NCBI RefSeq assembly: GCF_000949865.1
Contig: NZ_JWJH01000007.1
Coordinates: 306,963 to 370,962, forward strand
DNA length: 64,000 bases
Direction of reading: 5' to 3'
DNA from: Rhizobium nepotum 39/7
GTDB lineage: Bacteria; Pseudomonadota; Alphaproteobacteria; Rhizobiales; Rhizobiaceae
In this document: positions 26,197 to 35,012 of the stretch, one piece after another
How positions within the stretch are numbered: position 1 is the stretch's first letter
How the letters are laid out: each line of letters starts with the position of its first letter
Position numbers and translations under genes: made by a program
The notes under the pieces: generated by a model
What the model saw: only the letters and a program-made list of their open reading frames with translations
The model's database searches: none
What the model was told of the DNA's origin: nothing

Positions 26197-28098
26197 TCAG
26201 GCGTCTCCGTCATACCAGAAGGCATCCGGCATGTAGATACCGAGATACGATGTGGGTTCATAGCCGAAGAGCGCCTTTTCCGGCACGTTTCGCATGCGTT
26301 TGACATGGACGACGGGTTGCAGGGCGCCGTTGACGATGCCGATGGAAAATACCTGCTGCGTGTAGATTTCCAGCATCTCCAGCCAGATGGCCTCGCGTTC
26401 TGCCTCGGTGACGCTTCGGCGCCATTTTTTCAGGAGATCGAGCAGGTGCGCCGCCTCTGGCAGATCGGGCTCCTTGCCCTCGCGCCCGCCGGACAGATAA
26501 TGGATGCCCCAGACCGGCCATTGCAACTGGTCGTCGCCGGTGGGCGCAAGGCCGGAAGGCAGCATGTCCGGTGTCGGCACGCCATTGTCCATGCCCATCC
26601 AGACCGACATCAGCACTTCGCCGCCCATGGCGCGCTTGCGGAAGACGTCGCGCTGGGTGGGACGGACGGAAACCGCGATGCCGATATGCCGCCAATGATC
26701 CGTCACCAGCTCCATCACATCGGTATCGAGCGTGCTTTCGCCTGTTGTCTCGACGATGATATAGGCCGGTCGGCCGTCCGGCAGGAGCCGGATGCCGGCG
26801 CTGTCGCGTTTCTCAAGACCCACTTCGTCGAGCAGCCTGTTGGCCGTCGCCCGGTCGAAGGCGCTCCAGGCCTCTGCGAATTCCGGCCGGTAAAGTGTGC
26901 TTTCCGGCAGGACGGTGTCGGCGCTTTCCTTCGCCAGCCCATAAAAGCAGACCATGTTGACTTCGTGCCGGTTGATCGCCAGCGACAGCGCGCGGCGTAC
27001 GCGCACGTCCTGGAAACAGCTCCGCCATACCGGGTCGGCACAATTCAGATTGGGCAAAAGCGCGATGCGCGACCCCTGGGATCGCTTGTAGAGGTTCACC
27101 TTCAAGGGGAAGCGCTTTTCGGCATCCTTCAGGAAGGTGTAGTCGGCGAAATCGAGGCCGAAATATTGCAGATCGCTGTCACCCGACGCTGTCTTGGCCG
27201 AGATGATGTCGGAGGAGGTGACGTTCAGCAGGAACCGGTCGAGATAGGGCAGTTGCAGGCCGTTTTCGTCGATACGGTGATAATAGGGATTGCGCTCGAA
27301 AACGAACTGTTCGGCCGGTGGCGAAGTCGTATTGCGCCATGCGTCGAGCGTTGGCAGAGCGGGATTTTCCGGACGGACCTGCCGCGACATCTTGATATGC
27401 AGCCCGCTCCAGTCATCCGCCTTGTTTTTCTTGATGAGCTTGGCGAGGTTTTCCGCAGTCTGATATTTGGCGTGGAACTGCTTCATATAAGCGGCGGGCA
27501 GGAACAGCCGCGCCGGCGAGGCCGCTGCGAGCTTCGCCAGAAAATCGGGGTTTGGACCTTCCCAGGTATAACGCACCGTCAGCCGGTCGATGACTTCGAT
27601 CAGAGGCGGTTTGTTGTTGACCAGAAGCTCGATCGGCGGACCGCCCTTATGGATTTCCTTGTTGAGAGCTACGTCCTCCCAGAAATACCGGAAATCCTCG
27701 GAGGTCAAATCGCTGCCATCGGACCATTTATGGCCCTCGCGCAGTTTGAAGGTGAATATGCGTTCTTCCTGAACGTCGTAGCTTTCCAGAATGTCCGGAT
27801 GAAGCTCGAATTTTTCATCATAACCGACAAGACGGGCATAGTTGCTGATGGGCATAAGCCGGATATCACGCTGGCCGCCGATCAGCATACGCACCGAGCC
27901 GCCGTGTTTTCCCGGCTCCCGGCCAAGCGCTTTCATATCCATGACGCGCGGATTTTTCGGCAGGCGCTCCGCTATATCAGGCAACTCGCCCTTTTCCCGC
28001 TTTTCCTTGAAATAGGCGGGGTCGGTATAGGCGGCGCGCGCATGGGCCGGCAAAAAAACGGAAGCCAGCAAGGCAAGGGTGGTGCGGCGCGTGATCAA
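26197..28098 (-). CDS. Peptide-type ABC transporter substrate-binding protein (family 5)
   Basis: A 633-residue solute-binding family 5 protein. The N-terminus has paired arginines and a hydrophobic stretch (ITRRTTLALLASVFLPAHARA), which could be a Tat-type or ordinary signal peptide, cleaved around residue 22. The family segment FTFKLREGHKWSDGSDLTSEDFRY and later DVRVRRALSLAINR are clear. The start is a TTG that overlaps the ATPase stop (TTGA), which suggests coupled translation. Ligands of this family include peptides, opines and muropeptides; which one is not determined. Confidence 0.87.
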   Translation of the reverse strand: MITRRTTLALLASVFLPAHARAAYTDPAYFKEKREKGELPDIAERLPKNPRVMDMKALGREPGKHGGSVRMLIGGQRDIRLMPISNYARLVGYDEKFELHPDILESYDVQEERIFTFKLREGHKWSDGSDLTSEDFRYFWEDVALNKEIHKGGPPIELLVNNKPPLIEVIDRLTVRYTWEGPNPDFLAKLAAASPARLFLPAAYMKQFHAKYQTAENLAKLIKKNKADDWSGLHIKMSRQVRPENPALPTLDAWRNTTSPPAEQFVFERNPYYHRIDENGLQLPYLDRFLLNVTSSDIISAKTASGDSDLQYFGLDFADYTFLKDAEKRFPLKVNLYKRSQGSRIALLPNLNCADPVWRSCFQDVRVRRALSLAINRHEVNMVCFYGLAKESADTVLPESTLYRPEFAEAWSAFDRATANRLLDEVGLEKRDSAGIRLLPDGRPAYIIVETTGESTLDTDVMELVTDHWRHIGIAVSVRPTQRDVFRKRAMGGEVLMSVWMGMDNGVPTPDMLPSGLAPTGDDQLQWPVWGIHYLSGGREGKEPDLPEAAHLLDLLKKWRRSVTEAEREAIWLEMLEIYTQQVFSIGIVNGALQPVVHVKRMRNVPEKALFGYEPTSYLGIYMPDAFWYDGDA

Positions 28099-29987
28099 GG
28101 GCGAAGCTCCTGGATGTCGGCATTGCCGTTCGCAAGAACGAAATGGCCTTCGCCAAGATCGGCGGAGATCATCTCGCCATTACCCTCGTCGCGGAATTGC
28201 TTGCCCCAGTCGAATTTGCCCGTCGCGCTTATCTTGCCGATGGTGCGGAAATCGAGTGGACGGTCGAGATCGGGGAAAGGTACGGCCGCCAGCAGCGATT
28301 TGGTATAGGGATGCACTGGAGACCGCATCATGGCTTCCCGCGGTGCCAGCTCGACGATGCGGCCTTCGCACATCACGGCCACGCGGTCGGCCATATAATC
28401 CACCACCGCCAGATTGTGCGAGATGAAGAGGTAGGTAAGCCCGAGGTCTTTTTGTAAATCCTTGAGCAGGTTGAGAATCTGCGCCTGCACGGAGACATCG
28501 AGGGCGGAGACGGGTTCGTCGCAGATCAGCAGTTCGGGACCGAGCGCCAGCGCTCTGGCAATGCCGATACGTTGTCTTTGCCCGCCCGAGAAACTGTGCG
28601 GATAGCGGTTCAGCGCGCTTTCTCCAAGACCGATGGCCTTGACGAGATTGCGGACTTTCTCCGCCCGGTATTTCGCGTCGCCGCGTCCATGGATTTCGAG
28701 CGGTTCGCTCAGGATATTGCCCACGGTCATGCGCGGCGAAAGCGACGAGATCGGGTCCTGAAAGACCATCTGGATCTTCGACCGCAATTCTTTCAGATCG
28801 CCATCTTTGGCATTGAGGACATCGATATCACCCTGCGGCCGGTGAAAGGTGACGGAGCCTTCATCCGGGCGAACGGCCCGCATGAGGATTTTGCTGACGG
28901 TCGTCTTGCCGCTGCCGCTTTCGCCGACCAGCCCAAGACATTCGCCCCGACGGATTTCAAAACTGACGCTGTTGACCGCCTTGGTGGCGTTGGCGTCGCC
29001 GCTGCGGAACCAGCTGGATTTCCGGGTCGTGAATGTCTTGCTGATATTGTCCACGGTCAAAAGCGGGCCGGGGGTTTTGATCACTGCGGCAGTTTTTTTG
29101 CCGACGAGGCTTTCGTGATCGACGGTGATTTCGCGTAGCGCCTTCAGTCTTTCACCGGGCTTCATATCGAAATGCGGCACGGCGGCCATCAGACCCTTGA
29201 GGTAGGGATGGCTTGGCGACTTGAATATATCGTCGACCGTGCCGGCTTCCATGATCTCGCCCTGGTAGATCACGGCAACTTCGTCCGCGATGTTCGCCAC
29301 CACGCCAAGATCGTGGGTGATGAGCAGCATGCTCATGTTCATCCGGCTCTGCAGATCGCGCAGGAGTTTCAGAATTTGCGCCTGTATGGTCACATCCAGC
29401 GCTGTCGTCGGCTCGTCGGCGATCAGGAGGGCGGGGCGACAGATCAGCGCCATGGCGATCATCGCGCGCTGGCGCATGCCGCCCGACAATTCGAAGGGAT
29501 ACATGTTCACGACCTTCTTCGGGTTGGAAAACCCTACAAGGTCCAGCGTTTCATGCATTTTTTCCGCGCGCTCGGCCGGCGACAGGATGCTGTGGATTCT
29601 CAGCGCCTCGTCGATCTGGTTGCCGATCGTATGCAGCGGTGAAAAAGACGTCATGGGTTCCTGAAAAATCAGCCCGATGCGATTTCCGCGTATCGAGCGG
29701 ATTTCCCGGCCGTCCTTCGGCAATTGCAGCAGATCGACGGGACCGGCTGCGGCATTTGCGGGATCGGTGAACAGCACGCGACCGTCGACGCGCGCCGTCT
29801 TGGGGTGGATACCCATGATCGTCTGGCCGATCACGGATTTTCCGGAGCCGGATTCTCCGACCAGCGCCGTGACTTTTCCGGGAAGAATGCGAAGACTGGC
29901 ACCCCTTACGGCATCAATCGTGCCACCCATAAGAGAAAACGAGACCCGCAGATTTTCAATACGGAGCAAATCTGCGCCTACGCTCAT
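28095..29987 (-). CDS. Fused dual ABC ATPase (DppD-DppF type)
   Basis: A 630-residue protein with two complete nucleotide-binding domains. The first (residues about 7-270) has GESGSGKSV, LSGGMRQRA and IADEPTTALD. The second (about 310-570) has GESGSGKTTVSK, FSGGQRQRIGIARAL and ICDEPVSALD. Each ends with the SPxHPY segment typical of oligopeptide transporters. It is the first gene of the importer operon, upstream of binding protein and two permeases, and supplies both ATP sites. AAGGAA lies about nine bases before the ATG. The 211 bases between it and the divergent GT32 gene contain nothing else I can identify. Confidence 0.9.
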   Translation of the reverse strand: MSVGADLLRIENLRVSFSLMGGTIDAVRGASLRILPGKVTALVGESGSGKSVIGQTIMGIHPKTARVDGRVLFTDPANAAAGPVDLLQLPKDGREIRSIRGNRIGLIFQEPMTSFSPLHTIGNQIDEALRIHSILSPAERAEKMHETLDLVGFSNPKKVVNMYPFELSGGMRQRAMIAMALICRPALLIADEPTTALDVTIQAQILKLLRDLQSRMNMSMLLITHDLGVVANIADEVAVIYQGEIMEAGTVDDIFKSPSHPYLKGLMAAVPHFDMKPGERLKALREITVDHESLVGKKTAAVIKTPGPLLTVDNISKTFTTRKSSWFRSGDANATKAVNSVSFEIRRGECLGLVGESGSGKTTVSKILMRAVRPDEGSVTFHRPQGDIDVLNAKDGDLKELRSKIQMVFQDPISSLSPRMTVGNILSEPLEIHGRGDAKYRAEKVRNLVKAIGLGESALNRYPHSFSGGQRQRIGIARALALGPELLICDEPVSALDVSVQAQILNLLKDLQKDLGLTYLFISHNLAVVDYMADRVAVMCEGRIVELAPREAMMRSPVHPYTKSLLAAVPFPDLDRPLDFRTIGKISATGKFDWGKQFRDEGNGEMISADLGEGHFVLANGNADIQELRP

Positions 29988-30198
29988 GCCAAAGGGTTCC
30001 TTGCCGTCTCTTTATCGTTGCCTTGTGACAATTTTCTCAGGAGGGCTTAAAGGCACGTTATCGTAGGGTCTGTTGTCTGTCTACGCTCCTGAAACATCGA
30101 AATGTGCAGCAAATTCAAAGCCGGCTTCCAAAACGCCATGGCTTGCCTGATGGCTCGTGTTTGGCGATATGTTAGGGAGCGTTTCCGAGTGAGGATTC

Positions 30199-31161
30199 AT
30201 GTCCGACAAGAAATATTATGATGCCCAGCTGGATAGAGCCCGGCAGTTGCAAAATGAAGGCCAATATGGGGAAGCGAGTGCGCTTCTCCTATCTCTGGTT
30301 GCAGTAAAAGACGGGCACCTGATGGGTGAGAGAACGGTTCTCGGCATGCCGCGCAGGCTGCATGCGGCGCGGCTGCGTCTCGCCAAGGCCGAAGGCGATA
30401 TGGTGGCGAAGATCGGCTATCAATATACCTTGGTTCCGCCACCACAGGTGCTGGCAAAATACGCACAATTTTCCCCGGAAGAACGCCGCGCGATCAACCT
30501 GAAAAGCAGGGAGGACGTGCCAAGGATCATTCATCAGATATGGATTGGGGAAAAAGCCCCGCCCGTGTCGGTTGAGGCCTGGGCCACCCATGCCGCCTCG
30601 CATGGTTATGAATATCGCTTCTGGCGGGAAGCCGATCTTGAGCAAGAGGGCGTATTTGCAAACGGCGTCTTCCGAACGATGCTGGACAAGGGCGATTATC
30701 CCGGCGCTGTCGATGTGGCCCGTTATATCGTGCTGGAGCGTTTTGGTGGCATCTATCTCGATTGCGACTGGTATCCGGCGCGGGACGATGTGAGTTTTGA
30801 TGCTTTCCTGCCATTGGCAGGGCTGACCGCGTTCGATGAACAGACCCCGCGCGATACCGGACAGGGCAGCATGCTTCTCGCCAACTCCTTCATCGCCGCC
30901 CCGGCTGGCCATCCGGTGTTCCGCAGGATGCTGGAGGCTTTTCCGGGGATCATCGAGGAGATGCCGCGTGCGCCCGCCTGGTGGTCGACCGGCCCGCTGA
31001 TCTTTACCGTCCTCGCCCGGGCTGGAAGCATCAGCCTCGCCCCGGCAGCGTTTGTTGCCGCGTCACTTGCCGATCGCGCGTCGTTTCAGGAGGTGGAGGC
31101 TGTCAGGCAGGAACTTGCCACTGGGACAGGTGGTTTGCTGATCGCCTGGAAATCATGGTGA
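30199..31161 (+). CDS. GT32-type glycosyltransferase (DXD sugar-binding)
   Basis: A 320-residue protein. After a helical N-terminal region (about residues 1-105), the GT32 core appears: RIIHQIWIGEKAPP, YEYRFWRE, then the donor/metal motif in GGIYLDCDWYP (DxD) near residue 193. Such enzymes transfer sugars in capsular or lipid-linked polysaccharide synthesis; donor unknown. Its stop region overlaps the 3' end of the convergent deacetylase gene by nine bases. It stands divergent from the peptide-type ABC operon. Confidence 0.82.
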   Translation: MSDKKYYDAQLDRARQLQNEGQYGEASALLLSLVAVKDGHLMGERTVLGMPRRLHAARLRLAKAEGDMVAKIGYQYTLVPPPQVLAKYAQFSPEERRAINLKSREDVPRIIHQIWIGEKAPPVSVEAWATHAASHGYEYRFWREADLEQEGVFANGVFRTMLDKGDYPGAVDVARYIVLERFGGIYLDCDWYPARDDVSFDAFLPLAGLTAFDEQTPRDTGQGSMLLANSFIAAPAGHPVFRRMLEAFPGIIEEMPRAPAWWSTGPLIFTVLARAGSISLAPAAFVAASLADRASFQEVEAVRQELATGTGGLLIAWKSW

Positions 31162-31896
31162 TACCTCAAGAATAAGGTCCGCCGAGGAACGCCAGCGGGC
31201 GGCGGGATGTTCAGTGGTCACCTCGAAAAGCCGTCTCAGAAAGCGCCAGACATTGTCGTCATGCACGAGATGATGGCTGAGGATGCCGGTCGTGCCACCG
31301 TCCTCCGCAGTCCGCAGGATGCGGGCGGCGGTCTCTGTGAAAAGGATGTCGTCATCGCGGCCGCCACGGCTGCCGTGCCAGTCGATCACGTCGACATGGG
31401 TATTCAGGCAAGGCGGTGCCGTCTCTTTCTCCGGACCGAAAACCGAAAGGGCGCGATATCCGAGGCCCGTCAACCCTTCCAGGATGCTGGCATCTATGCG
31501 GTTCCACGGCGGAACCAGCATGGGCACCAAACGCGCGCCATGCAGATCGTAGAGTTTTTCCAGCCCGGATTGCAACTCGTCGAGAACGATGGGCAGGTCG
31601 CGGTGCGCTCCGAGTTCCTGCTTCTTTTCTTTTTCTCTGGCATAATTCGTATGCGACCAGCCATGGACGGCGACTTGGGCAATGTCGGCCGTGTCCAGAT
31701 GCCGCGCGAGCTTGTCGGTCGTCGTCTCGGGAATGACCGCGAGCGTGACCGGAGCGGAAAAGCTGCCGCAAAGATCAAGCAGCGTGTCGAGTGCCGGTGT
31801 CGGCTCGACCGCATCGTCATCTCTCAGCCAGAGATCGGCCGTTACGCCGCGCCGTCCGCATTCGTCCAGTGCCGCAACGAGTTTCTCCAGACTCAT
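31153..31896 (-). CDS. Polysaccharide deacetylase family protein
   Basis: A 247-residue protein with NodB-like features: LWLRDDDAVEPTP with the acidic metal/base region near residues 23-30, PVTLAVIPE, and AVHGWSHTNYA with the HxxxH metal ligands near residue 80. C-terminal LSHHLVHDD could provide a further His. It probably removes N-acetyl groups from a surface polysaccharide. Start ATG overlaps the stop of the upstream GT4 gene by four bases, so the two are co-translated, which supports a role on the same glycan. Confidence 0.83.
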   Translation of the reverse strand: MSLEKLVAALDECGRRGVTADLWLRDDDAVEPTPALDTLLDLCGSFSAPVTLAVIPETTTDKLARHLDTADIAQVAVHGWSHTNYAREKEKKQELGAHRDLPIVLDELQSGLEKLYDLHGARLVPMLVPPWNRIDASILEGLTGLGYRALSVFGPEKETAPPCLNTHVDVIDWHGSRGGRDDDILFTETAARILRTAEDGGTTGILSHHLVHDDNVWRFLRRLFEVTTEHPAARWRSSADLILEVSP

Positions 31897-32990
31897 GATG
31901 TTCGTGCCTTTGCTTGTAACAGGATATGGTTCAGCTGTTTTGCGGCGTTTTCCAGAGATCGTTCATTCCTGACGAACTGGCGGGCCGCTTTCGCCAGTTC
32001 TTCACGCCGCCTGTCATCGCCGAGCAGCGTTTCAATTGCTGCGGCATAGGCGGCTGTATCATTTTCTGGTGTCAGTAATCCGGTGGTTCCGGATTTTACC
32101 ACTTCGGGAACGCCGGCCACCTCTTCGGCGACAACGGGAAGGGCAGCCGCCTGCGCTTCGAGATAGGCAAGACCATAGGCCTCGCCGTGCCCCGGCCAGA
32201 CATAAAGCGATGCCCTGGAAAGAAGCGTTGCGATCTCTGGTGCGGTTTTTTCACCGTGCCAGACGAGGCGGTGATCGGGAAAAGAGCTGAACATGGCCTG
32301 TACGGACGCACGTTCCGGCCCATCGCCGACGATATCAAGCGTCCAGTTCAGATCTTGCGGCAAGAGGGCAAGCGCTTGAGAGAGTGCGAGATAGCTGTCG
32401 AGCTTGTCGCCCGCCCGCATCATGGCGACGGTGATGAGTTTTCCGGGTGCGGAGCGGGGTGTGTTCTTGAGAAAGGCGTCGGCATCGATAAAGGGTGGCA
32501 ACATCGCCAGGTTGAGGCTTGGCGAGGCACGCGAAAGCCCCTCGCGGTCCCGCGCGGTGAAACAGATATTGACCGAGGCGGCGTTCAGTGCGGCCAGCAA
32601 TTCGTCCTGAACCGCCTGCCAGCCCATCCCATTGCGCTTGGGGGAATAGGACGCCTCGGCGGTGACATAGGGGATATCAAAACGTCCGCAAAGCTCCGGC
32701 CCGAGCAAATCCGGGGCCTTGTAATAGGGGTGATAACTAAACCAGAGGTCCGGCGCGCCCTGCCGCTGCCAGCGCTCAGTGATGGTTTCGATCTCGCGTT
32801 CGGCGGCATCGGCGAGCAAGCTGCGAGCCGGATCATCCGCCTGTTTCAGAAAGCTGCGCAGTTCGGAAGCGACGGAAACGTCGTGGTCGCCCATCGTCAT
32901 TGCCCGCATCAGCAGGCGGGCCATCAACCGGTCTCCGGAAGGAACGGGATGGTTGGGTGATTTGAGCGGCGAATAAAAGGCGATCTTCAT
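31893..32990 (-). CDS. GT4-family glycosyltransferase
   Basis: A 365-residue GT-B protein. The N-terminus MKIAFYSPLKSPNHPVPSGDRLMARLL is the usual acceptor-side Rossmann start, and the C-terminal GT4 domain has LDIVGDGPER, LVWHGEKT and the EAYGLAYLEAQAAALPVVA segment with the E-x7-E donor-binding glutamates. It heads a two-gene leftward unit with the deacetylase. It is divergent from the nucleotide-sugar dehydrogenase across 127 bases. Confidence 0.85.
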   Translation of the reverse strand: MKIAFYSPLKSPNHPVPSGDRLMARLLMRAMTMGDHDVSVASELRSFLKQADDPARSLLADAAEREIETITERWQRQGAPDLWFSYHPYYKAPDLLGPELCGRFDIPYVTAEASYSPKRNGMGWQAVQDELLAALNAASVNICFTARDREGLSRASPSLNLAMLPPFIDADAFLKNTPRSAPGKLITVAMMRAGDKLDSYLALSQALALLPQDLNWTLDIVGDGPERASVQAMFSSFPDHRLVWHGEKTAPEIATLLSRASLYVWPGHGEAYGLAYLEAQAAALPVVAEEVAGVPEVVKSGTTGLLTPENDTAAYAAAIETLLGDDRRREELAKAARQFVRNERSLENAAKQLNHILLQAKARTS

Positions 32991-33117
32991 GCCGACGGTT
33001 GTGCGTTGACGACTGTTCCGGCGTCAACCGGAATTTGAAAGGGCCAAGCCTTGACAGTCCGCCCATTCTTGCCCAACTGAAAGGCATCTTTTGCACATGC
33101 GCGGAGCGTGACACGCT

Positions 33118-34458
33118 TTGACTTCTCTAGTTGTCTCCCAGAAATTGCTTTCCAGTATCGAAAACAAGAACGCCAAAGCGGGCGTGATCGGCCTTGGCTA
33201 TGTCGGGCTGCCGCTCGCCATCACGGTCGCCAAGGCTGGCTTCAAGGTTGTCGGTTTCGACATCGACCCCGGCAAAATTACCGCGATCGATGCGGGCCGC
33301 AGTTATATCGAGGCGGTTTCGGACGAGGTGCTTTCAAGTGTCCGGTGCAATGACGGCTTCGTCGCCACCTCAGATTTTTCCAGACTGGCCGAATGCGATG
33401 TGATCGCCATTTGCGTGCCGACGCCTTTGACGAAATATCGCGAGCCGGACCTTTCCTATGTTGAAAAGACCTGTCGGGACATCGCCGCGCATCTGCGGCC
33501 AGGGCAGCTCGTGGTTCTGGAATCGACCACCTATCCCGGCACGACCGACGGGGTGGTGAAGACCATTCTGGAAAGTACCGGGCTCGTATCCGGCGCTGAT
33601 TTCTTCCTCGGCTTTTCGCCCGAGCGGGAAGATCCCGGCAATCGAGATTTCGAGACCTCGACCATTCCAAAGGTCGTCGCCGGCGATGGCGAGGCGGCGG
33701 GAAAACTGATGGCGGCCTTTTACGGTTCGGTGGTCGAGAAGATCGTTCCTGTCTCGACGAATGCCACGGCCGAGGCGGTGAAAATCACCGAAAACGTCTT
33801 CCGCGCCGTCAATATCGCGCTCGTCAACGAACTCAAGGTCGTCTACGAGGCCATGGGTATCGACATCTGGGAGGTGATCGACGCGGCTAAAACCAAACCG
33901 TTCGGTTTCATGCCGTTTTATCCCGGCCCCGGTCTCGGCGGCCATTGCATACCGATCGACCCGTTCTACCTCACCTGGAAATCGCGGGAGTATGAATTGC
34001 CGACGCGGTTCATCGAACTCGCAGGTGAAATCAACACCGGCATGCCGCGCCATGTCATCGGACGGGTGGCGGAAGCGCTCGACATCCATTCCGGCAAGGC
34101 GCTCAGCCGCTCGAAGGTGCTGGTCGTCGGTCTCGCCTACAAGAAAAATGTGCCGGATATTCGCGAAAGCCCCTCGCTGAAACTTATCGAGCTTATTCAC
34201 GAACGGGGCGGCCAAGCGGCCTATTTCGATCCTCACGTGGCCGAAATCCCGAAAACCCGGGAATACAGCCACCTGATGGGCATGAAATCCGTGGAATGGG
34301 ACCGGCAGACAATCGGCGCTTTCGACGCCGTTCTCGTAGCGACTGATCACGACAATGTGGACTATGCCGCACTTTGCGAGTGGTCACCGCTGATCATCGA
34401 CACGCGAAATGTCTTTGCGCGGCGGGACATTGCCGCAAAACACATCATCAAGGCCTGA
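33118..34458 (+). CDS. Nucleotide-sugar dehydrogenase (UDP-HexNAc type)
   Basis: A 446-residue UDP-sugar dehydrogenase: N-terminal NAD fold (GVIGLGYVGLPLAITVAKAGF), catalytic loop GPGLGGHCIPIDPFY with the active-site Cys, and C-terminal VLVVGLAYKKNVPDIRESPS. These features are those of WbpA/TviB-like enzymes that oxidise UDP-N-acetylhexosamines to uronic acids by two NAD-linked steps, rather than UDP-glucose dehydrogenases; the substrate choice is inferred. The start appears to be TTG at 33118, with GGAG about 12 bases upstream and no ATG that would keep the fold. It should supply a uronic acid donor for the nearby glycosyltransferases. Confidence 0.87.
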   Translation: MTSLVVSQKLLSSIENKNAKAGVIGLGYVGLPLAITVAKAGFKVVGFDIDPGKITAIDAGRSYIEAVSDEVLSSVRCNDGFVATSDFSRLAECDVIAICVPTPLTKYREPDLSYVEKTCRDIAAHLRPGQLVVLESTTYPGTTDGVVKTILESTGLVSGADFFLGFSPEREDPGNRDFETSTIPKVVAGDGEAAGKLMAAFYGSVVEKIVPVSTNATAEAVKITENVFRAVNIALVNELKVVYEAMGIDIWEVIDAAKTKPFGFMPFYPGPGLGGHCIPIDPFYLTWKSREYELPTRFIELAGEINTGMPRHVIGRVAEALDIHSGKALSRSKVLVVGLAYKKNVPDIRESPSLKLIELIHERGGQAAYFDPHVAEIPKTREYSHLMGMKSVEWDRQTIGAFDAVLVATDHDNVDYAALCEWSPLIIDTRNVFARRDIAAKHIIKA

Positions 34459-34492
34459 TCGCCTTCTTCAGGCATTCATGAATGGACGGAAA

Positions 34493-34975
34493 ATGAGCAG
34501 ACTGGACAGTTTCATTCGCCGGTTGACCGCGCAGCGGGATATCCTCAACCATGTCGAGGCCGATCTCGATCTGCCGGATGACGGCGCGATCATGGAAATC
34601 GGCCTTGGAAACGGGCGCACGTTCAATCATTTGCGGGAATTGTTTCCAGAACGCCGCATCGTTGCCTTCGACAGGGCCATGGGCGCACATGCCTCATCCG
34701 TTCCGCCGCAGGAAGATCTCGTGATCGGCGAAATATCGCAAACCGCTCCGGCCTTCATCGGTGTGGAAGCGGCCATGGTACATGCCGATATCGGCACGGG
34801 CTATCCGGAGAAGGATGCGATTACATTGATATGGCTGCCTCATCTTGCTGCCGGCATGCTGGCGAAAGGCGGCGTGGCTATCAGCGGCCTGCCTCTCGAT
34901 CATCCCCTGTTGAAGCCGCTGCCGGTGCCGGAAAGCGTACCGACCGACCGCTATTTTCTCTATCGCAAGATTTGA
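34493..34975 (+). CDS. Small SAM-dependent methyltransferase-like protein
   Basis: A 160-residue protein with a class I methyltransferase core: DDGAIMEIGLGNGRTFNHL (motif I, glycine loop), RRIVAFDRAMG (acidic end of beta 2), and a later strand ITLIWLPHLAAGML. It is shorter than typical enzymes. The methyl acceptor is unknown. Starts at 34493 (chosen) or 34478 both have weak ribosome-binding sites. It follows the nucleotide-sugar dehydrogenase by about 34 bases and may share its transcript. It converges on the cyclase gene. Confidence 0.7.
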   Translation: MSRLDSFIRRLTAQRDILNHVEADLDLPDDGAIMEIGLGNGRTFNHLRELFPERRIVAFDRAMGAHASSVPPQEDLVIGEISQTAPAFIGVEAAMVHADIGTGYPEKDAITLIWLPHLAAGMLAKGGVAISGLPLDHPLLKPLPVPESVPTDRYFLYRKI

Positions 34976-35012
34976 GGCCGGACGGCGCGGCAGCAAAAGC
35001 GTCGGGCCTGTC

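Noticed and set aside
26116-28308. Rightward open frame of 730 codons
   Set aside because: It is antisense to the peptide-type binding protein and permease genes, which have clear family motifs and coupled starts.
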